This document shows, piece after piece, positions 41,105 through 49,999 of a DNA stretch of 64,000 bases (position 1 is its first letter; each line of letters starts with the position of its first letter). The notes beneath the pieces were generated by a model, which did no database searches, was not told the origin of the DNA, and saw only the letters and a program-made list of their open reading frames with translations. Source of the stretch: Streptomyces huiliensis (GTDB lineage Bacteria > Actinomycetota > Actinomycetes > Streptomycetales > Streptomycetaceae); NCBI RefSeq assembly GCF_020037025.1, contig NZ_JAIQLH010000008.1, positions 62,001-126,000 on the forward strand, read 5' to 3'. A program made the translations under genes and the position numbers.

Positions 41105-43117
41105 ATGGACGTGAAGCGCTACTTCCGTGGGCCGGTCATGTGGATCGTGCTGGCCGTCCTCGCCGTGGTCGTGTTGATGCAGGTCGTCGGCTCGTCCGGC
41201 GGCTACAAGTCGGTGGACACCAGTCAGGTCGTCGCGGCCATCCGTGACAACAGGGTGAAATCGGCCGAGCTGACCACGGGCGACGAAAACAAGATCAAGG
41301 TCGAGCTCAAGAGCGGCCAGAAGATCAAGGGCAGCGGCAAGGTCCAGGCGAACTACATCGGCGACCAGGGCGTCCAGCTGTCCGCGATGCTCCAGAAGGC
41401 CGTCGACCAGAAGGACAAGGACGTCCTGCCCGAGGGCTACAACGTGGCGACGTCCAAGCAGAACCCCTTCATCGGGGTGCTGCTGTCCCTGCTGCCCTTC
41501 GTCCTCATCGTCGTCGTCTTCCTGTTCCTGATGAATCAGATGCAGGGCGGCGGCTCCCGGGTGATGAACTTCGGGAAGTCCAAGGCCAAGCTGATCACCA
41601 AGGACACCCCGAAGACGACCTTCGCCGACGTGGCCGGGTCCGACGAGGCCGTCGAGGAGCTCCACGAGATCAAGGAGTTCCTGCAGGAGCCCGCAAAGTT
41701 CCAGGCCGTCGGCGCCAAGATCCCCAAGGGCGTGCTGCTCTACGGCCCGCCCGGTACCGGCAAGACGCTGCTCGCGCGTGCCGTCGCGGGCGAGGCGGGC
41801 GTCCCGTTCTACTCGATCTCCGGCTCGGACTTCGTCGAGATGTTCGTCGGTGTCGGCGCCTCCCGGGTCCGCGACCTGTTCGAGCAGGCCAAGGCCAACG
41901 CCCCGGCCATCGTCTTCGTCGACGAGATCGACGCCGTCGGCCGGCACCGCGGCGCGGGCCTCGGCGGCGGTCACGACGAGCGCGAGCAGACGCTCAACCA
42001 GCTGCTCGTCGAGATGGACGGCTTCGACGTCAAGGGCGGCGTCATCCTGATCGCGGCCACCAACCGGCCCGACATCCTCGACCCGGCGCTGCTGCGCCCG
42101 GGCCGTTTCGACCGGCAGATCGCCGTCGACCGCCCCGACATGCAGGGCCGTCTGGAGATCCTCAAGGTCCACCAGAAGGGCAAGCCGGTCGCCCCGGACG
42201 TCGACCTCGCGGCCGTCGCCCGCCGTACCCCCGGCTTCACCGGTGCCGATCTCTCCAACGTCCTGAACGAGGCCGCCCTGCTGACGGCCCGCAGCGACAA
42301 GAAGCTGATCGACAACCACATGCTGGACGAGGCGATCGACCGCGTCGTGGCCGGCCCGCAGAAGCGGACCCGGATCATGAGCGACAAGGAGAAGAAGATC
42401 ACCGCGTACCACGAGGGCGGACACGCCCTGGTCGCGGCGGCTTCGCCCAACTCCGACCCGGTCCACAAGATCACGATCCTGTCCCGGGGCCGCGCGCTCG
42501 GCTACACCATGGTCCTGCCGGACGAGGACAAGTACTCGACCACGCGCAACGAGATGCTCGACCAGCTGGCCTACATGCTGGGCGGCCGCGCGGCCGAGGA
42601 GCTCGTCTTCCACGACCCGACCACGGGTGCCGCGAACGACATCGAGAAGGCCACCGCCACGGCCCGCGCGATGGTCACCCAGTACGGCATGACCGAGCGG
42701 CTCGGCGCGATCAAGTTCGGCTCCGACAACTCCGAGCCGTTCCTGGGCCGTGAGATGGCGCACCAGCGCGACTACTCGGAAGAGGTCGCCGCGCTGGTCG
42801 ACGAAGAGGTCAAGAAGCTCATCGAGACCGCGCACAACGAGGCGTGGGAGATCCTGGTCGAGAACCGCGACGTCCTCGACAACCTCGTTCTGGCGCTCCT
42901 GGAGAAGGAGACGCTGAACAAGGAGGAGATCGCCGAGATCTTCAAGCACATCGTGAAGCGCCCGGCCCGCCCGGCGTGGACCGGTTCCTCGCGGCGCACG
43001 CCGTCCAGCCGCCCGCCGGTGCTCTCCCCCAAGGAGCTCGCCCCGAGCAGCAACGGCGCCGCCGGTGCCACCGGCGTCGACTCGGTGGAGCTGCCGGAGG
43101 ACATCCGCCCGGAGTGA
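41105..43117 (+). CDS. ftsH: ATP-dependent zinc metalloprotease FtsH
   Basis: 670 aa. Membrane AAA+ protease degrading unassembled membrane proteins and regulators. N-terminal helix (10-28, [18 protein letters not shown]), an extracytoplasmic domain to ~115, and a second helix ([18 protein letters not shown]). AAA Walker A GPPGTGKT, Walker [32 protein letters not shown]; protease HEGGH with the downstream Asp in AANDIEKAT. The C-terminal tail is short and disordered. I chose ATG 41105 ([10 protein letters not shown]), matching family N-termini; a GTG at 41069 is in frame. Downstream folE is separated by a hairpin. Confidence 0.95.
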   Translation: MDVKRYFRGPVMWIVLAVLAVVVLMQVVGSSGGYKSVDTSQVVAAIRDNRVKSAELTTGDENKIKVELKSGQKIKGSGKVQANYIGDQGVQLSAMLQKAVDQKDKDVLPEGYNVATSKQNPFIGVLLSLLPFVLIVVVFLFLMNQMQGGGSRVMNFGKSKAKLITKDTPKTTFADVAGSDEAVEELHEIKEFLQEPAKFQAVGAKIPKGVLLYGPPGTGKTLLARAVAGEAGVPFYSISGSDFVEMFVGVGASRVRDLFEQAKANAPAIVFVDEIDAVGRHRGAGLGGGHDEREQTLNQLLVEMDGFDVKGGVILIAATNRPDILDPALLRPGRFDRQIAVDRPDMQGRLEILKVHQKGKPVAPDVDLAAVARRTPGFTGADLSNVLNEAALLTARSDKKLIDNHMLDEAIDRVVAGPQKRTRIMSDKEKKITAYHEGGHALVAAASPNSDPVHKITILSRGRALGYTMVLPDEDKYSTTRNEMLDQLAYMLGGRAAEELVFHDPTTGAANDIEKATATARAMVTQYGMTERLGAIKFGSDNSEPFLGREMAHQRDYSEEVAALVDEEVKKLIETAHNEAWEILVENRDVLDNLVLALLEKETLNKEEIAEIFKHIVKRPARPAWTGSSRRTPSSRPPVLSPKELAPSSNGAAGATGVDSVELPEDIRPE

Positions 43118-43139
43118 GCCGAGCCCCAGGGCCGGAATG

Positions 43140-43180
43140 GATGCCGCGTCTCCCAGGTTTTAGCCTGGGGGCGCGGCATC
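43140..43180 (+). terminator. Hairpin between ftsH and folE
   Basis: Outer arms GATGCCGCG/CGCGGCATC and inner CCCAGG-TTTTAG-CCTGGG form an extended imperfect hairpin 22 bp after the ftsH stop and 87 bp before folE. Partial terminator or processing site. Confidence 0.55.
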
Positions 43181-43267
43181 GCGCATTCGCGCGCTCCTCC
43201 GGCCGGGTGAACGGCCGGGCGAACGGGGGCCGCCGCATGGCGCGTACGCACGAGAGAACGAGGCAAC

Positions 43268-43876
43268 ATGATCGATCCGGTGACCCTGGACGGCGAGCGA
43301 GCCATCGGGCCGTTCGACGAGAAGCGGGCCGAGCAGGCCGTCCGCGAACTGCTGATCGCCGTCGGGGAGGACCCGGACCGCGAGGGCCTGCGGGAGACCC
43401 CGGCCCGTGTCGCGCGCGCCTACAAGGAGATATTCGCCGGCCTGCGGCAGGAGCCGGCCGACGTGCTGACCACCACCTTCGACCTGGGCCACGACGAGAT
43501 GGTGCTGGTCAGGGACATCGAGGTCTACAGCACCTGCGAGCACCACCTCGTCCCGTTCCACGGCGTCGCCCACATCGGCTACATCCCCGCGACCAGCGGG
43601 AAGATCACCGGCCTGTCGAAGCTGGCCCGGCTGGTGGACGTCTACGCGCGCCGTCCGCAGGTGCAGGAGCGGCTCACCACGCAGATCGCGGACTCCCTGG
43701 TGGAGATCCTGGAGGCGCGGGGCGTCGTCGTGGTGATCGAGTGCGAGCACATGTGCATGTCGATGCGCGGCATCCGGAAGCCCGGCGCCAAGACGATCAC
43801 GTCCGCGGTGCGGGGGCAGCTGCGGGACCCGGCGTCCCGCGCGGAGGCGATGAGCCTCATCATGTCGGCGCGCTGA
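43268..43876 (+). CDS. folE: GTP cyclohydrolase I
   Basis: 202 aa. First step of folate synthesis, GTP to dihydroneopterin triphosphate. Zinc and active-site motifs: [12 protein letters not shown] (Cys/His), [18 protein letters not shown], and [19 protein letters not shown] (second Cys ligand and substrate site). Full length for the type IA enzyme. ATG at 43268 with GAGG upstream. Begins the folate set that resumes at folP after two unrelated genes. Convergent with the esterase gene across a strong terminator. Confidence 0.96.
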   Translation: MIDPVTLDGERAIGPFDEKRAEQAVRELLIAVGEDPDREGLRETPARVARAYKEIFAGLRQEPADVLTTTFDLGHDEMVLVRDIEVYSTCEHHLVPFHGVAHIGYIPATSGKITGLSKLARLVDVYARRPQVQERLTTQIADSLVEILEARGVVVVIECEHMCMSMRGIRKPGAKTITSAVRGQLRDPASRAEAMSLIMSAR

Positions 43877-43922
43877 GCCCGGTCGACGGGCCGGGCGCAG
43901 AAGACAAGCCGGGAAACACGAA

Positions 43923-43948
43923 GGCCGCCCGCTGCGCTGCGGGCGGCC
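43923..43948. terminator. Terminator between folE and esterase gene
   Basis: GGCCGCCCGC-TGCGCT-GCGGGCGGCC, perfect 10-bp stem, in the 90-bp convergent gap. Confidence 0.8.
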
Positions 43949-43966
43949 CGAGGAAGTCGACGCGCG

Positions 43967-45079
43967 TCACGCGCTGAGGCGGCTGCCCATCCACTGGAGG
44001 GTGCCGGGGATCTCGCGGCGCCAGGTGTTGAAGTTGTGACCGCCGCTCTCCAGGATCATCGAGGAGACCCGGGTGGGGTGCTTGGCGGCGAGGTCGATGA
44101 ACTTCATCGTGTCCTTGTAGTTGTGCTCGCCCTGCTTGCTGCTGGTGACCAGCATCGAGATCTTGGGCAGCGGCTTGTGCTTCAGCCGCCAGATCAGGTT
44201 GTTCTCCTGCTCCAGCTGCTTGCTGCCGCCGAAGAGGGAACCGGTCGTGGGGTCCTGCGGGGCCTTGTAGTAGCCGGACAGCGAGGCGGCGGCGCCGTAC
44301 GCCTCCGGGTGGCGCATCGCGAGCTTGAGCGCGCAGTAGCCGCCGGTCGAGTCGCCGATCATGCCCCAGTTGGCGGCCTTGGTGCCGATCCGGTACTGCT
44401 GCGAGAGCGCCTTGCGCAGGTCCTTGGTGAAGAAGGTCTCGGTCTTGGGGCCGTCGGGTATGTCCATGCACTCCGTGTCCCGGGGCGGGGCGACGGTCGG
44501 CCGCATCATCACCAGGATGGTGGGCTGCATCTTCTTGTCCTTGGCCAGCTTGTGCGCCGTCTGCGGGTAGTGCAGGCCCTTGATCAGCGCCTCGGCGGTG
44601 CCCGGGTAGCCGGTCAGCACGACGGAGGCCGGAAAGGTGCGCTTGGCGAAAGCGGGCTGGAAGTACTCCGGCGGCAGGTACACGTAGGCCGGGCTGGCGA
44701 TCCGGGACTCGGGCCCCTGGATGTTGACCTTCTCGATCCGGCCGGCCACCCGCGGCACCGAGGCCCGGGGCACGTTCACCTGCTGGGTGCCCACCACCTG
44801 GACGCGGTGCGCGCCCGCGCTGTGGTCGACGACGACGCCCTGGTCCTGCTCCTGGCCGAAGAGGTCGGCCCACGAGGCGTAGAAGCCGAACGAGTAGTTC
44901 GCGTACAGGCCGATGGCGGCGAACAGGGACAGCTGGGTGACGAACAGCATGCCGACGCGGCCCAGGATGGAGCCCACGTTCCGCTTGCCGAGCCGCGGCC
45001 AGAGCCAGACGGTCAGCGCGAAGAGCACAACCGCCAGCACTGCGGCCAACAGCAGAACTGTCTTGCTGGTGAGACCCAT
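43967..45079 (-). CDS. Membrane-anchored alpha/beta hydrolase-fold esterase
   Basis: 370 aa. N-terminal membrane part: helix 6-27 and a second at about 42-62, then an extracytoplasmic esterase-D/antigen-85-like hydrolase domain. Nucleophile Ser244 in MIGDSTGGYCALKLAM, catalytic His in LESGGHNFNTW near the C-terminus, and an Asp/Glu acid region around TSSKQGEHNYKD. Likely acts on cell-envelope or extracellular esters; the specific substrate is unknown. ATG at 45077-45079 without a strong ribosome binding site. It is inserted on the opposite strand inside the folate cluster. Confidence 0.86.
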   Translation of the reverse strand: MGLTSKTVLLLAAVLAVVLFALTVWLWPRLGKRNVGSILGRVGMLFVTQLSLFAAIGLYANYSFGFYASWADLFGQEQDQGVVVDHSAGAHRVQVVGTQQVNVPRASVPRVAGRIEKVNIQGPESRIASPAYVYLPPEYFQPAFAKRTFPASVVLTGYPGTAEALIKGLHYPQTAHKLAKDKKMQPTILVMMRPTVAPPRDTECMDIPDGPKTETFFTKDLRKALSQQYRIGTKAANWGMIGDSTGGYCALKLAMRHPEAYGAAASLSGYYKAPQDPTTGSLFGGSKQLEQENNLIWRLKHKPLPKISMLVTSSKQGEHNYKDTMKFIDLAAKHPTRVSSMILESGGHNFNTWRREIPGTLQWMGSRLSA

Positions 45080-45249
45080 GAGGTGCTTTCTGCCGAGCGA
45101 CCCGGCGCCGGGTCGCGGAATGGTTACTTCTATCCGGGCCCGCCGCCGGCGGAACCTCCGCCCCTGAACCGTCGTCCTACAGGGCGCACATTGTCCGGAG
45201 CGGTACGGCCAGATGCCGTATGCCCACTCGACATGGACGACGGGAAGAG

Positions 45250-47100
45250 ATGTCTGTCAGGGAAGATGGCAAAAAGTCCGATGGGGTTCCTTCGGGTCCG
45301 AAGTGGCTGTCGGTGCTTGCCCGCATGGCCAAGGGGCCTCGGCCGGAGCGTGTTCCGGCCGTCGTAGGCACGGTCGCGGCGGTCATCGGTCTGATGGACA
45401 TCGCCGCCGGCGTCATCCCGCGCTTCCGCTTCAGCAAGATCCATACGCTGGCCGAGGTGCTCCCCGGAGCCGTCACGCAGCTGGCCGCCGCCGCGTCGAT
45501 CGTCGTCGGCATCCTGCTGCTGATGCTCGCCCACGGCCTCAAGCGCGCGAAGTCGCGCGCCTGGTGGGCCGCCGTCGTGGTGCTGCCGGTGGGCGCCGCC
45601 GCGCACCTGATCTACCGGCACTCCATCCCGGGCGCGGTCTTCTCGCTGCTGCTCTTCGCCTACCTGGTGCGGCACCGGAACGCGTTCACCGCGCTGCCCG
45701 ACCCGCGCAGCCGCTGGAAGGCGCTGGCCAACTTCATCCTGATGGGCGGCGCCAGCTTCGCCCTCGGCTGGGTGATCGTCGGCTCGCACCCGGACCAGAT
45801 GGTCGGCGACCCGCCGGTGCTGGAGCAGATCGAGCACGTCCTGTGGGGTCTGTTCGGCTTCGAGGGATCGATCCGCTACACCGGCGGCGTCGACTACGTC
45901 GTCGGCTACTCCCTCGGCGCCCTCGGTCTGCTGACCGTCGCCACCACCGCGTTCCTGGCCTTCCGGCCGCAGTACCCGGCCGCCGTCCTCACCGAGGAGG
46001 ACGAGGACCGGCTGCGCGAGCTGCTCGCCAAGCACGGCGACCGCGACTCGCTGGGCCACTTCGCGCTGCGCCGCGACAAGAGCGTCGTCTTCTCCCCGTC
46101 CGGCAAGGCCGCCGTCTCCTACCGCGTGGTCTCCGGCGTCATCCTCGCCAGTGGTGACCCGATCGGCGACGTCGAGGCCTGGCCGGGCGCCATCGAGAAG
46201 TTCATGGAGCTGGCCAAGCGGCACTCCTGGACCCCGGCCGTCAACGGGTGCAGCGAGACCGGCGGCGAGGTCTGGACCCGGGAGACCGGTCTGGACGCCC
46301 TGGAGATGGGCGACGAGGCCATCGTCGAGGTCGCCGACTTCAGCCTCAGCGGCCGGGCCATGCGCAACGTCCGCCAGATGGTCAAGCGCATCGAGCGCAA
46401 CGGCTACAGCACCAAGGTCCGCCGCGTCGGCGACCTGAGCCCCGAGGAGCTCGCGGTCGTCCAGCAGGCCGCCAACGCCTGGCGCGACACCGAGGAGGAG
46501 CGCGGCTTCTCCATGGCGCTGGGCCGGATCGGCGACCCGAAGGACCTGGACGCCATCATCGCCACCGCGCACAAGGACGTCGAGGAGGGCGAGAACGCCC
46601 CCTTCGGCGACCTGCGGGCCATGCAGCACTACGTGCCGTGGGGCAAGGACGGCAGCTCGCTGGAGCTGATGCGCCGCGACCGCGGCGCCGACCCGGGCAT
46701 GAACGAGCTGCTGATCGTCGCCTTCCTCCAGGCGGCGCCCGACCTGAAGATCAAGCGCCTGTCGCTGAACTTCGCGTTCTTCCGCTCGGCCCTGGAGCGC
46801 GGGAGCAAGCTGGGCGCCGGACCGGTGGTCCGGATCCAGCGCGGGGTCCTGATCTTCCTGTCGCGCTGGTTCCAGATCGAGTCGCTGTACAAGTTCAACG
46901 AGAAGTTCCGGCCGCGCTGGGAGCCGCGCTTCATCGTCTTCCCGAACAGCCGCGACCTGCCGCGCATCGGCTTCGCGATGATGCAGGCGGAGGGCTTCCT
47001 GGAGCTGCCGCGGCTGCTGCGCCGCCGCCCGGCGCCGCCCAAGCCGAGCTTCGACGACGACGCGACGGTGGAGCAGGCGGAGGTCACGCGCGCCGCGTGA
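45250..47100 (+). CDS. Phosphatidylglycerol lysyltransferase-domain membrane protein (DUF2156/MprF-like)
   Basis: 616 aa. Multi-helix N-terminal region (about 40-245, roughly six to seven helices) followed by a GNAT-like LPG-synthase C-domain (about 260-590): SVVFSPSGKAAVSYRVVSGV, RQMVKRIERNGY, GFSMALGRIGDP and LSLNFAFFRSAL. The family transfers aminoacyl groups from tRNA to phosphatidylglycerol, lowering surface charge and raising resistance to cationic peptides. Unlike mycobacterial LysX, no lysyl-tRNA synthetase domain is fused. The ATG at 45250 abuts GGAAGAG; an ATG at 45220 in frame is an alternative. Divergent from the esterase gene (170 bp). Confidence 0.88.
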   Translation: MSVREDGKKSDGVPSGPKWLSVLARMAKGPRPERVPAVVGTVAAVIGLMDIAAGVIPRFRFSKIHTLAEVLPGAVTQLAAAASIVVGILLLMLAHGLKRAKSRAWWAAVVVLPVGAAAHLIYRHSIPGAVFSLLLFAYLVRHRNAFTALPDPRSRWKALANFILMGGASFALGWVIVGSHPDQMVGDPPVLEQIEHVLWGLFGFEGSIRYTGGVDYVVGYSLGALGLLTVATTAFLAFRPQYPAAVLTEEDEDRLRELLAKHGDRDSLGHFALRRDKSVVFSPSGKAAVSYRVVSGVILASGDPIGDVEAWPGAIEKFMELAKRHSWTPAVNGCSETGGEVWTRETGLDALEMGDEAIVEVADFSLSGRAMRNVRQMVKRIERNGYSTKVRRVGDLSPEELAVVQQAANAWRDTEEERGFSMALGRIGDPKDLDAIIATAHKDVEEGENAPFGDLRAMQHYVPWGKDGSSLELMRRDRGADPGMNELLIVAFLQAAPDLKIKRLSLNFAFFRSALERGSKLGAGPVVRIQRGVLIFLSRWFQIESLYKFNEKFRPRWEPRFIVFPNSRDLPRIGFAMMQAEGFLELPRLLRRRPAPPKPSFDDDATVEQAEVTRAA

Positions 47101-47120
47101 GCCCCGCCCGTCCCGGCCCA

Positions 47121-47154
47121 GAGCCCTTCCCGGAACCGCTTCCGGGGAGGGCTC
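47121..47154 (+). terminator. Terminator after LPG-synthase-like gene
   Basis: 15-bp stem (47121-47135 with 47140-47154, one G-T wobble) and 4-base loop CCGC, 20 bp after the stop. It insulates folP, which has its own promoter. Confidence 0.8.
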
Positions 47155-47195
47155 TCGCCGTGTCGGCCGGTCGCCGCCGCTCGGGGCCCACGGCC

Positions 47196-47201
47196 TACGC
47201 T
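47196..47201 (+). promoter_or_regulatory. Leaderless-type -10 element TACGCT for folP
   Basis: TACGCT preceded by CGGCC, 7 bases before the folP ATG; identical hexamer and flank to the UBP zinc-finger gene promoter (24747) and the same hexamer as the histidine kinase promoter (58002). Confidence 0.5.
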
Positions 47202-47208
47202 GGTGGGC

Positions 47209-48096
47209 ATGAGTACCTTGCACGCTCGTATCGGGCCCGTCGGTCTGCCGCGGTGGGACCGCTGTGCGGTGATGGGCGTGGTCAACGTGACGCCCGACTC
47301 GTTCTCCGACGGCGGCCGCTGGTTCGACACGGCCGAGGCGGTCAAGCGGGGCCTGGACCTCGTCGCCGGCGGCGCGGACCTGGTGGACGTGGGCGGCGAG
47401 TCCACCCGGCCGGGGGCGCTGCGGGTGGACGAGGCCGAGGAGCGGCGCCGGGTGGTCCCGGTCGTCCGCGAGCTGGCCGGCGAGGGCGTCGTGGTCTCGG
47501 TCGACACGATGCGGGCCTCGGTCGCGGAGGCGGCCCTGGAGGCCGGCGCCGGGCTGGTCAACGATGTGAGCGGCGGGCTCGCCGACCCGGCGATGGTCCC
47601 GATGGCGGCGCAGGCCCGGGTGCCGTTCGTGGTCATGCACTGGCGCGGTTTCAGTGAGGACATGAACAGCCGGGCGGTCTACGACGACGTGGTCGGCGAG
47701 GTGGTCGACGAGCTGCGGCGGCGGGTGGACGCGGTGGTGGCGGGCGGTGTCGAGCCGGAGCGGCTGGTGATCGACCCCGGCCTGGGCTTCGCCAAGAACG
47801 CCGGGCACGACCTGGCCCTGCTCGCCCGGCTGGACCGGCTGCGGGCCGAGCTGGGGCTGCCGCTGCTGGTCGCGGCGTCCCGCAAGCGCTTCCTCGGCCG
47901 GGTGCTGGCGGGTCCCGACGGCGTTCTGCCGCCGGCCCGCGAACGGGACGCGGCGACGGCCGCGGTCTCGGTGCTGGCGGCGCGCGAGGGCGCGTGGGCG
48001 GTGCGGGTGCACGAGGTGGGCGCGAGCGCGGACGCCGTGCGCGTGGTGAGCGCCGTGGACGCCGCGCGCACCGGAGCCCCCGAGGGGGCGGTGTGA
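47209..48096 (+). CDS. folP: Dihydropteroate synthase
   Basis: 295 aa. Condenses dihydropterin pyrophosphate with p-aminobenzoate; the sulfonamide target. Motifs: MGVVNVTPDSFSDGG (pterin pocket, 22-36), DVGGESTRPGA, VSVDTMR, LVNDVSGG, FVVMHWRG, VIDPGLGFAKN, and ASRKRFLGRVL. The ATG at 47209 fits the upstream leaderless -10; an ATG two codons earlier is possible. The stop overlaps the start of the NTF2-like gene (GTGA), so the two are coupled. Confidence 0.95.
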   Translation: MSTLHARIGPVGLPRWDRCAVMGVVNVTPDSFSDGGRWFDTAEAVKRGLDLVAGGADLVDVGGESTRPGALRVDEAEERRRVVPVVRELAGEGVVVSVDTMRASVAEAALEAGAGLVNDVSGGLADPAMVPMAAQARVPFVVMHWRGFSEDMNSRAVYDDVVGEVVDELRRRVDAVVAGGVEPERLVIDPGLGFAKNAGHDLALLARLDRLRAELGLPLLVAASRKRFLGRVLAGPDGVLPPARERDAATAAVSVLAAREGAWAVRVHEVGASADAVRVVSAVDAARTGAPEGAV

Positions 48097-48602
48097 GCTC
48101 GGCGCGCACGGACGCCGAGCGGGTCGAGCTCGCCAACACGGCCCTGTACGAGGCGGTGGAGCGCGGCGACACCGAGGCCATGCACCGGATGTGGCTGGAC
48201 GACCCCGGTACCGAGGTGTCGTGCGTGCACCCGGGCTGGCCGGTGCTGCGCGGCCGGGGCGAGGTGCTGCGCTCCTACGCGCTGATCATGGCGAGCACCG
48301 ACTACATCCAGTTCTTCCTGACCGACGTCGAGGTGTCGGTGGCCGGTGACACCGCCCTGGTGACCTGCACGGAGAACATCCTCAGCGGAGCGCCCGCGGA
48401 ATCCGAGGGCGAGCTCGGGCCGCTGGTGGGCCAGCTGGTCGTGGCGACCAACGCGTTCCGCCGGGTGGGGTCGGAGTGGAAGGTGTGGTCGCACCACGGT
48501 TCGCCGGTGCTGGCGGGCCGGGACGACGAGGAGTACGCGGAGCGCGAGGAGGGTCCTGAGGACCTGGACGGCGGCTCCGGGCCGGTCGGACCGCTGGGCT
48601 GA
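48093..48602 (+). CDS. NTF2/SnoaL-like family protein
   Basis: 169 aa. Small alpha+beta-barrel: NTALYEAVERGDTEAMHRMWLDDP, VSCVHPGWPVLRGRGEVLRSY, and the terminal beta segment NAFRRVGSEWKVWSHHGSPV. An acidic tail follows (residues about 140-169). NTF2-like proteins next to folP are common in Streptomyces; function unknown, no catalytic triad assigned. GTG at 48093 overlaps the folP stop by 4 bp, indicating translational coupling. Confidence 0.86.
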   Translation: MSSARTDAERVELANTALYEAVERGDTEAMHRMWLDDPGTEVSCVHPGWPVLRGRGEVLRSYALIMASTDYIQFFLTDVEVSVAGDTALVTCTENILSGAPAESEGELGPLVGQLVVATNAFRRVGSEWKVWSHHGSPVLAGRDDEEYAEREEGPEDLDGGSGPVGPLG

Positions 48603-48605
48603 CGG

Positions 48606-48644
48606 GCGCCCTTCCCAAGCGTCCTTCCCAAGCGTCCTTCCCGG
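48606..48644. repeat. 13-bp tandem repeat, three copies
   Basis: GCGCCCTTCCCAA, GCGTCCTTCCCAA and GCGTCCTTCCCGG in series immediately after the NTF2-like stop. Confidence 0.85.
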
Positions 48645-48715
48645 GGGTGCGGACCGGCCCGCACGTCATCGCCGCGCGTCAGTGTGATGGATTCGTGACC
48701 ACTCGTTCGAGCTGC

Positions 48716-48755
48716 TTCCCCGGCGGGTATGGGTGCTCATACGCCGGCCGGGGAA
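48716..48755. terminator. Large hairpin upstream of folB
   Basis: Outer arms TTCCCCGGC (48716-48724) and GCCGGGGAA (48747-48755), inner arms GTATG/CATAC. 114 bp after the NTF2-like stop; likely a terminator or attenuator. Confidence 0.5.
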
Positions 48756-48967
48756 CGCGGCGGACGCCGGTGACCAGCATCACAGCCGTTCCCGGGCCGG
48801 GACACCCGCGGCCGGACGCTGTCGGTGCTCGCAGGTAGATTCGACGTTGGGTATCCCGGTCGAAGGCCGGGGACGGGTGACGCTCCGGCCGCCGCCGGGA
48901 GTCCCTCCCCCGTGGCCGCGAGGGCACGGGAGGTACCCGTCACCGACGACCAGCAGGAGTGATTCGT

Positions 48968-49327
48968 GTGGATCGTGTCGCGCTGCGCGGCTTGAAGGCT
49001 CGCGGGCACCATGGGGTCTTCCCCCGAGAACGCGAGGAAGGCCAGACCTTCGTCGTGGATCTCGTGCTGAGCCTGGACACCCGGCCCGCCGCGGCCGACG
49101 ACGACCTCACGAAGACCGTCCACTACGGCATCGTGGCCGAGGAGGTGGTCGGCATCGTCCAGGGCGAGCCGGTCGACCTCATCGAGACCCTCGCCGAGCG
49201 GATCGCCGAGCAGTGCCTGAAGCACGAGCCGGTACGGGAGGTCGAGGTGGTCGTGCACAAGCCGGACGCCCCGATCACCGTGCCCTTCGACGACGTGACC
49301 GTAACGATCACCCGGAGCCGAGTATGA
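48968..49327 (+). CDS. folB: Dihydroneopterin aldolase
   Basis: 119 aa. Cleaves dihydroneopterin to hydroxymethyl-dihydropterin. Characteristic LKARGHHGVFPREREEGQTFVVDLVL at the N-terminus (substrate Glu), TVHYGIVAEEV, LIETLAERIA, and the catalytic Lys in VVHKPDAPI. GTG at 48968 has AGGAG 8 bases upstream; GTG 48959 overlaps the ribosome binding site. The stop overlaps the folK start (ATGA). Confidence 0.95.
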   Translation: MDRVALRGLKARGHHGVFPREREEGQTFVVDLVLSLDTRPAAADDDLTKTVHYGIVAEEVVGIVQGEPVDLIETLAERIAEQCLKHEPVREVEVVVHKPDAPITVPFDDVTVTITRSRV

Positions 49328-49917
49328 GCAGCAGCGACCCGACCGTGCAGCCGGTGCCCGCCTCCGTGGTGGAGCAGGTGGACGCCGCCGACGTGACCCT
49401 GAGCAACCCGCAGTGGGCCGTGCTGTCGCTCGGCAGCAACCTGGGCAACCGCCTGGAGACGCTCCAGGGCGCGATCGACGCCCTGGAGGACACGCCCGGC
49501 CTGCGGGTGAAGGCGGTCTCCCCGGTCTACGAGACGGAGCCCTGGGGCGTCGAGCCCGGCTCCCAGCCGGCCTACTTCAACGCGGTGGTGCTGGTGAAGA
49601 CCACGCTCCCGCCGGCCTCGCTGCTGGAGCGCGGACATGCCATCGAGGAGGCGTTCGAGCGCGTGCGCGACGAGCGCTGGGGGCCGCGGACCATCGACGT
49701 GGACATCGTCACTTATCAGGACGTGATCTCCGACGACCCGCTGCTGACGCTGCCGCATCCGCGCGCCCACGAGCGTGCCTTCGTGCTGGTTCCGTGGTAC
49801 GACGTGGACCCGGAGGCTGTTGTTCCGGGACGCGGGCCGGTCGCCGACCTGCTGTCCGGGCTCGCCCGCGAGGGCGTCCGGCCGCGGGTGGACCTGGAAC
49901 TCCGGCTGCCCGAGTAG
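49324..49917 (+). CDS. folK: 2-amino-4-hydroxy-6-hydroxymethyldihydropteridine pyrophosphokinase
   Basis: 197 aa. Transfers pyrophosphate from ATP to hydroxymethyl-dihydropterin, the substrate of FolP. Motifs: SLGSNLGNRLETL (about 35-47), SPVYETEPWGV, RWGPRTIDVDIVTY (two metal-binding Asp) and LPHPRAHERAFVLVP. The N-terminus has a ~28-residue extension (SSSDPTVQPVPASVVEQ) beyond the catalytic domain. ATG overlaps the folB stop by 4 bp, so folB-folK is coupled; DUF3180 follows after 82 bp. Confidence 0.95.
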   Translation: MSSSDPTVQPVPASVVEQVDAADVTLSNPQWAVLSLGSNLGNRLETLQGAIDALEDTPGLRVKAVSPVYETEPWGVEPGSQPAYFNAVVLVKTTLPPASLLERGHAIEEAFERVRDERWGPRTIDVDIVTYQDVISDDPLLTLPHPRAHERAFVLVPWYDVDPEAVVPGRGPVADLLSGLAREGVRPRVDLELRLPE

Positions 49918-49999
49918 CCGTTGGTTCAGTGGCGGCACGGGCGCCGCGCTCGGAGGGACGGATCGATGGCGATGAAGACGACGAGGGGCTGACGGCTCG

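Larger units (their letters stand above)
48603..48967. other. 365-bp spacer between NTF2-like gene and folB
   Basis: Contains a 13-bp tandem repeat at 48606-48644 and a large imperfect hairpin at 48716-48755. The rest has no gene I can support. folB must have its own promoter here, possibly around TAGATT at 48836-48841 but without a clear -35. Confidence 0.55.

Noticed and set aside
45130-48012. Long minus-strand frame opposite the LPG-synthase-like and folP genes
   Set aside because: Antisense shadow of well-supported genes.
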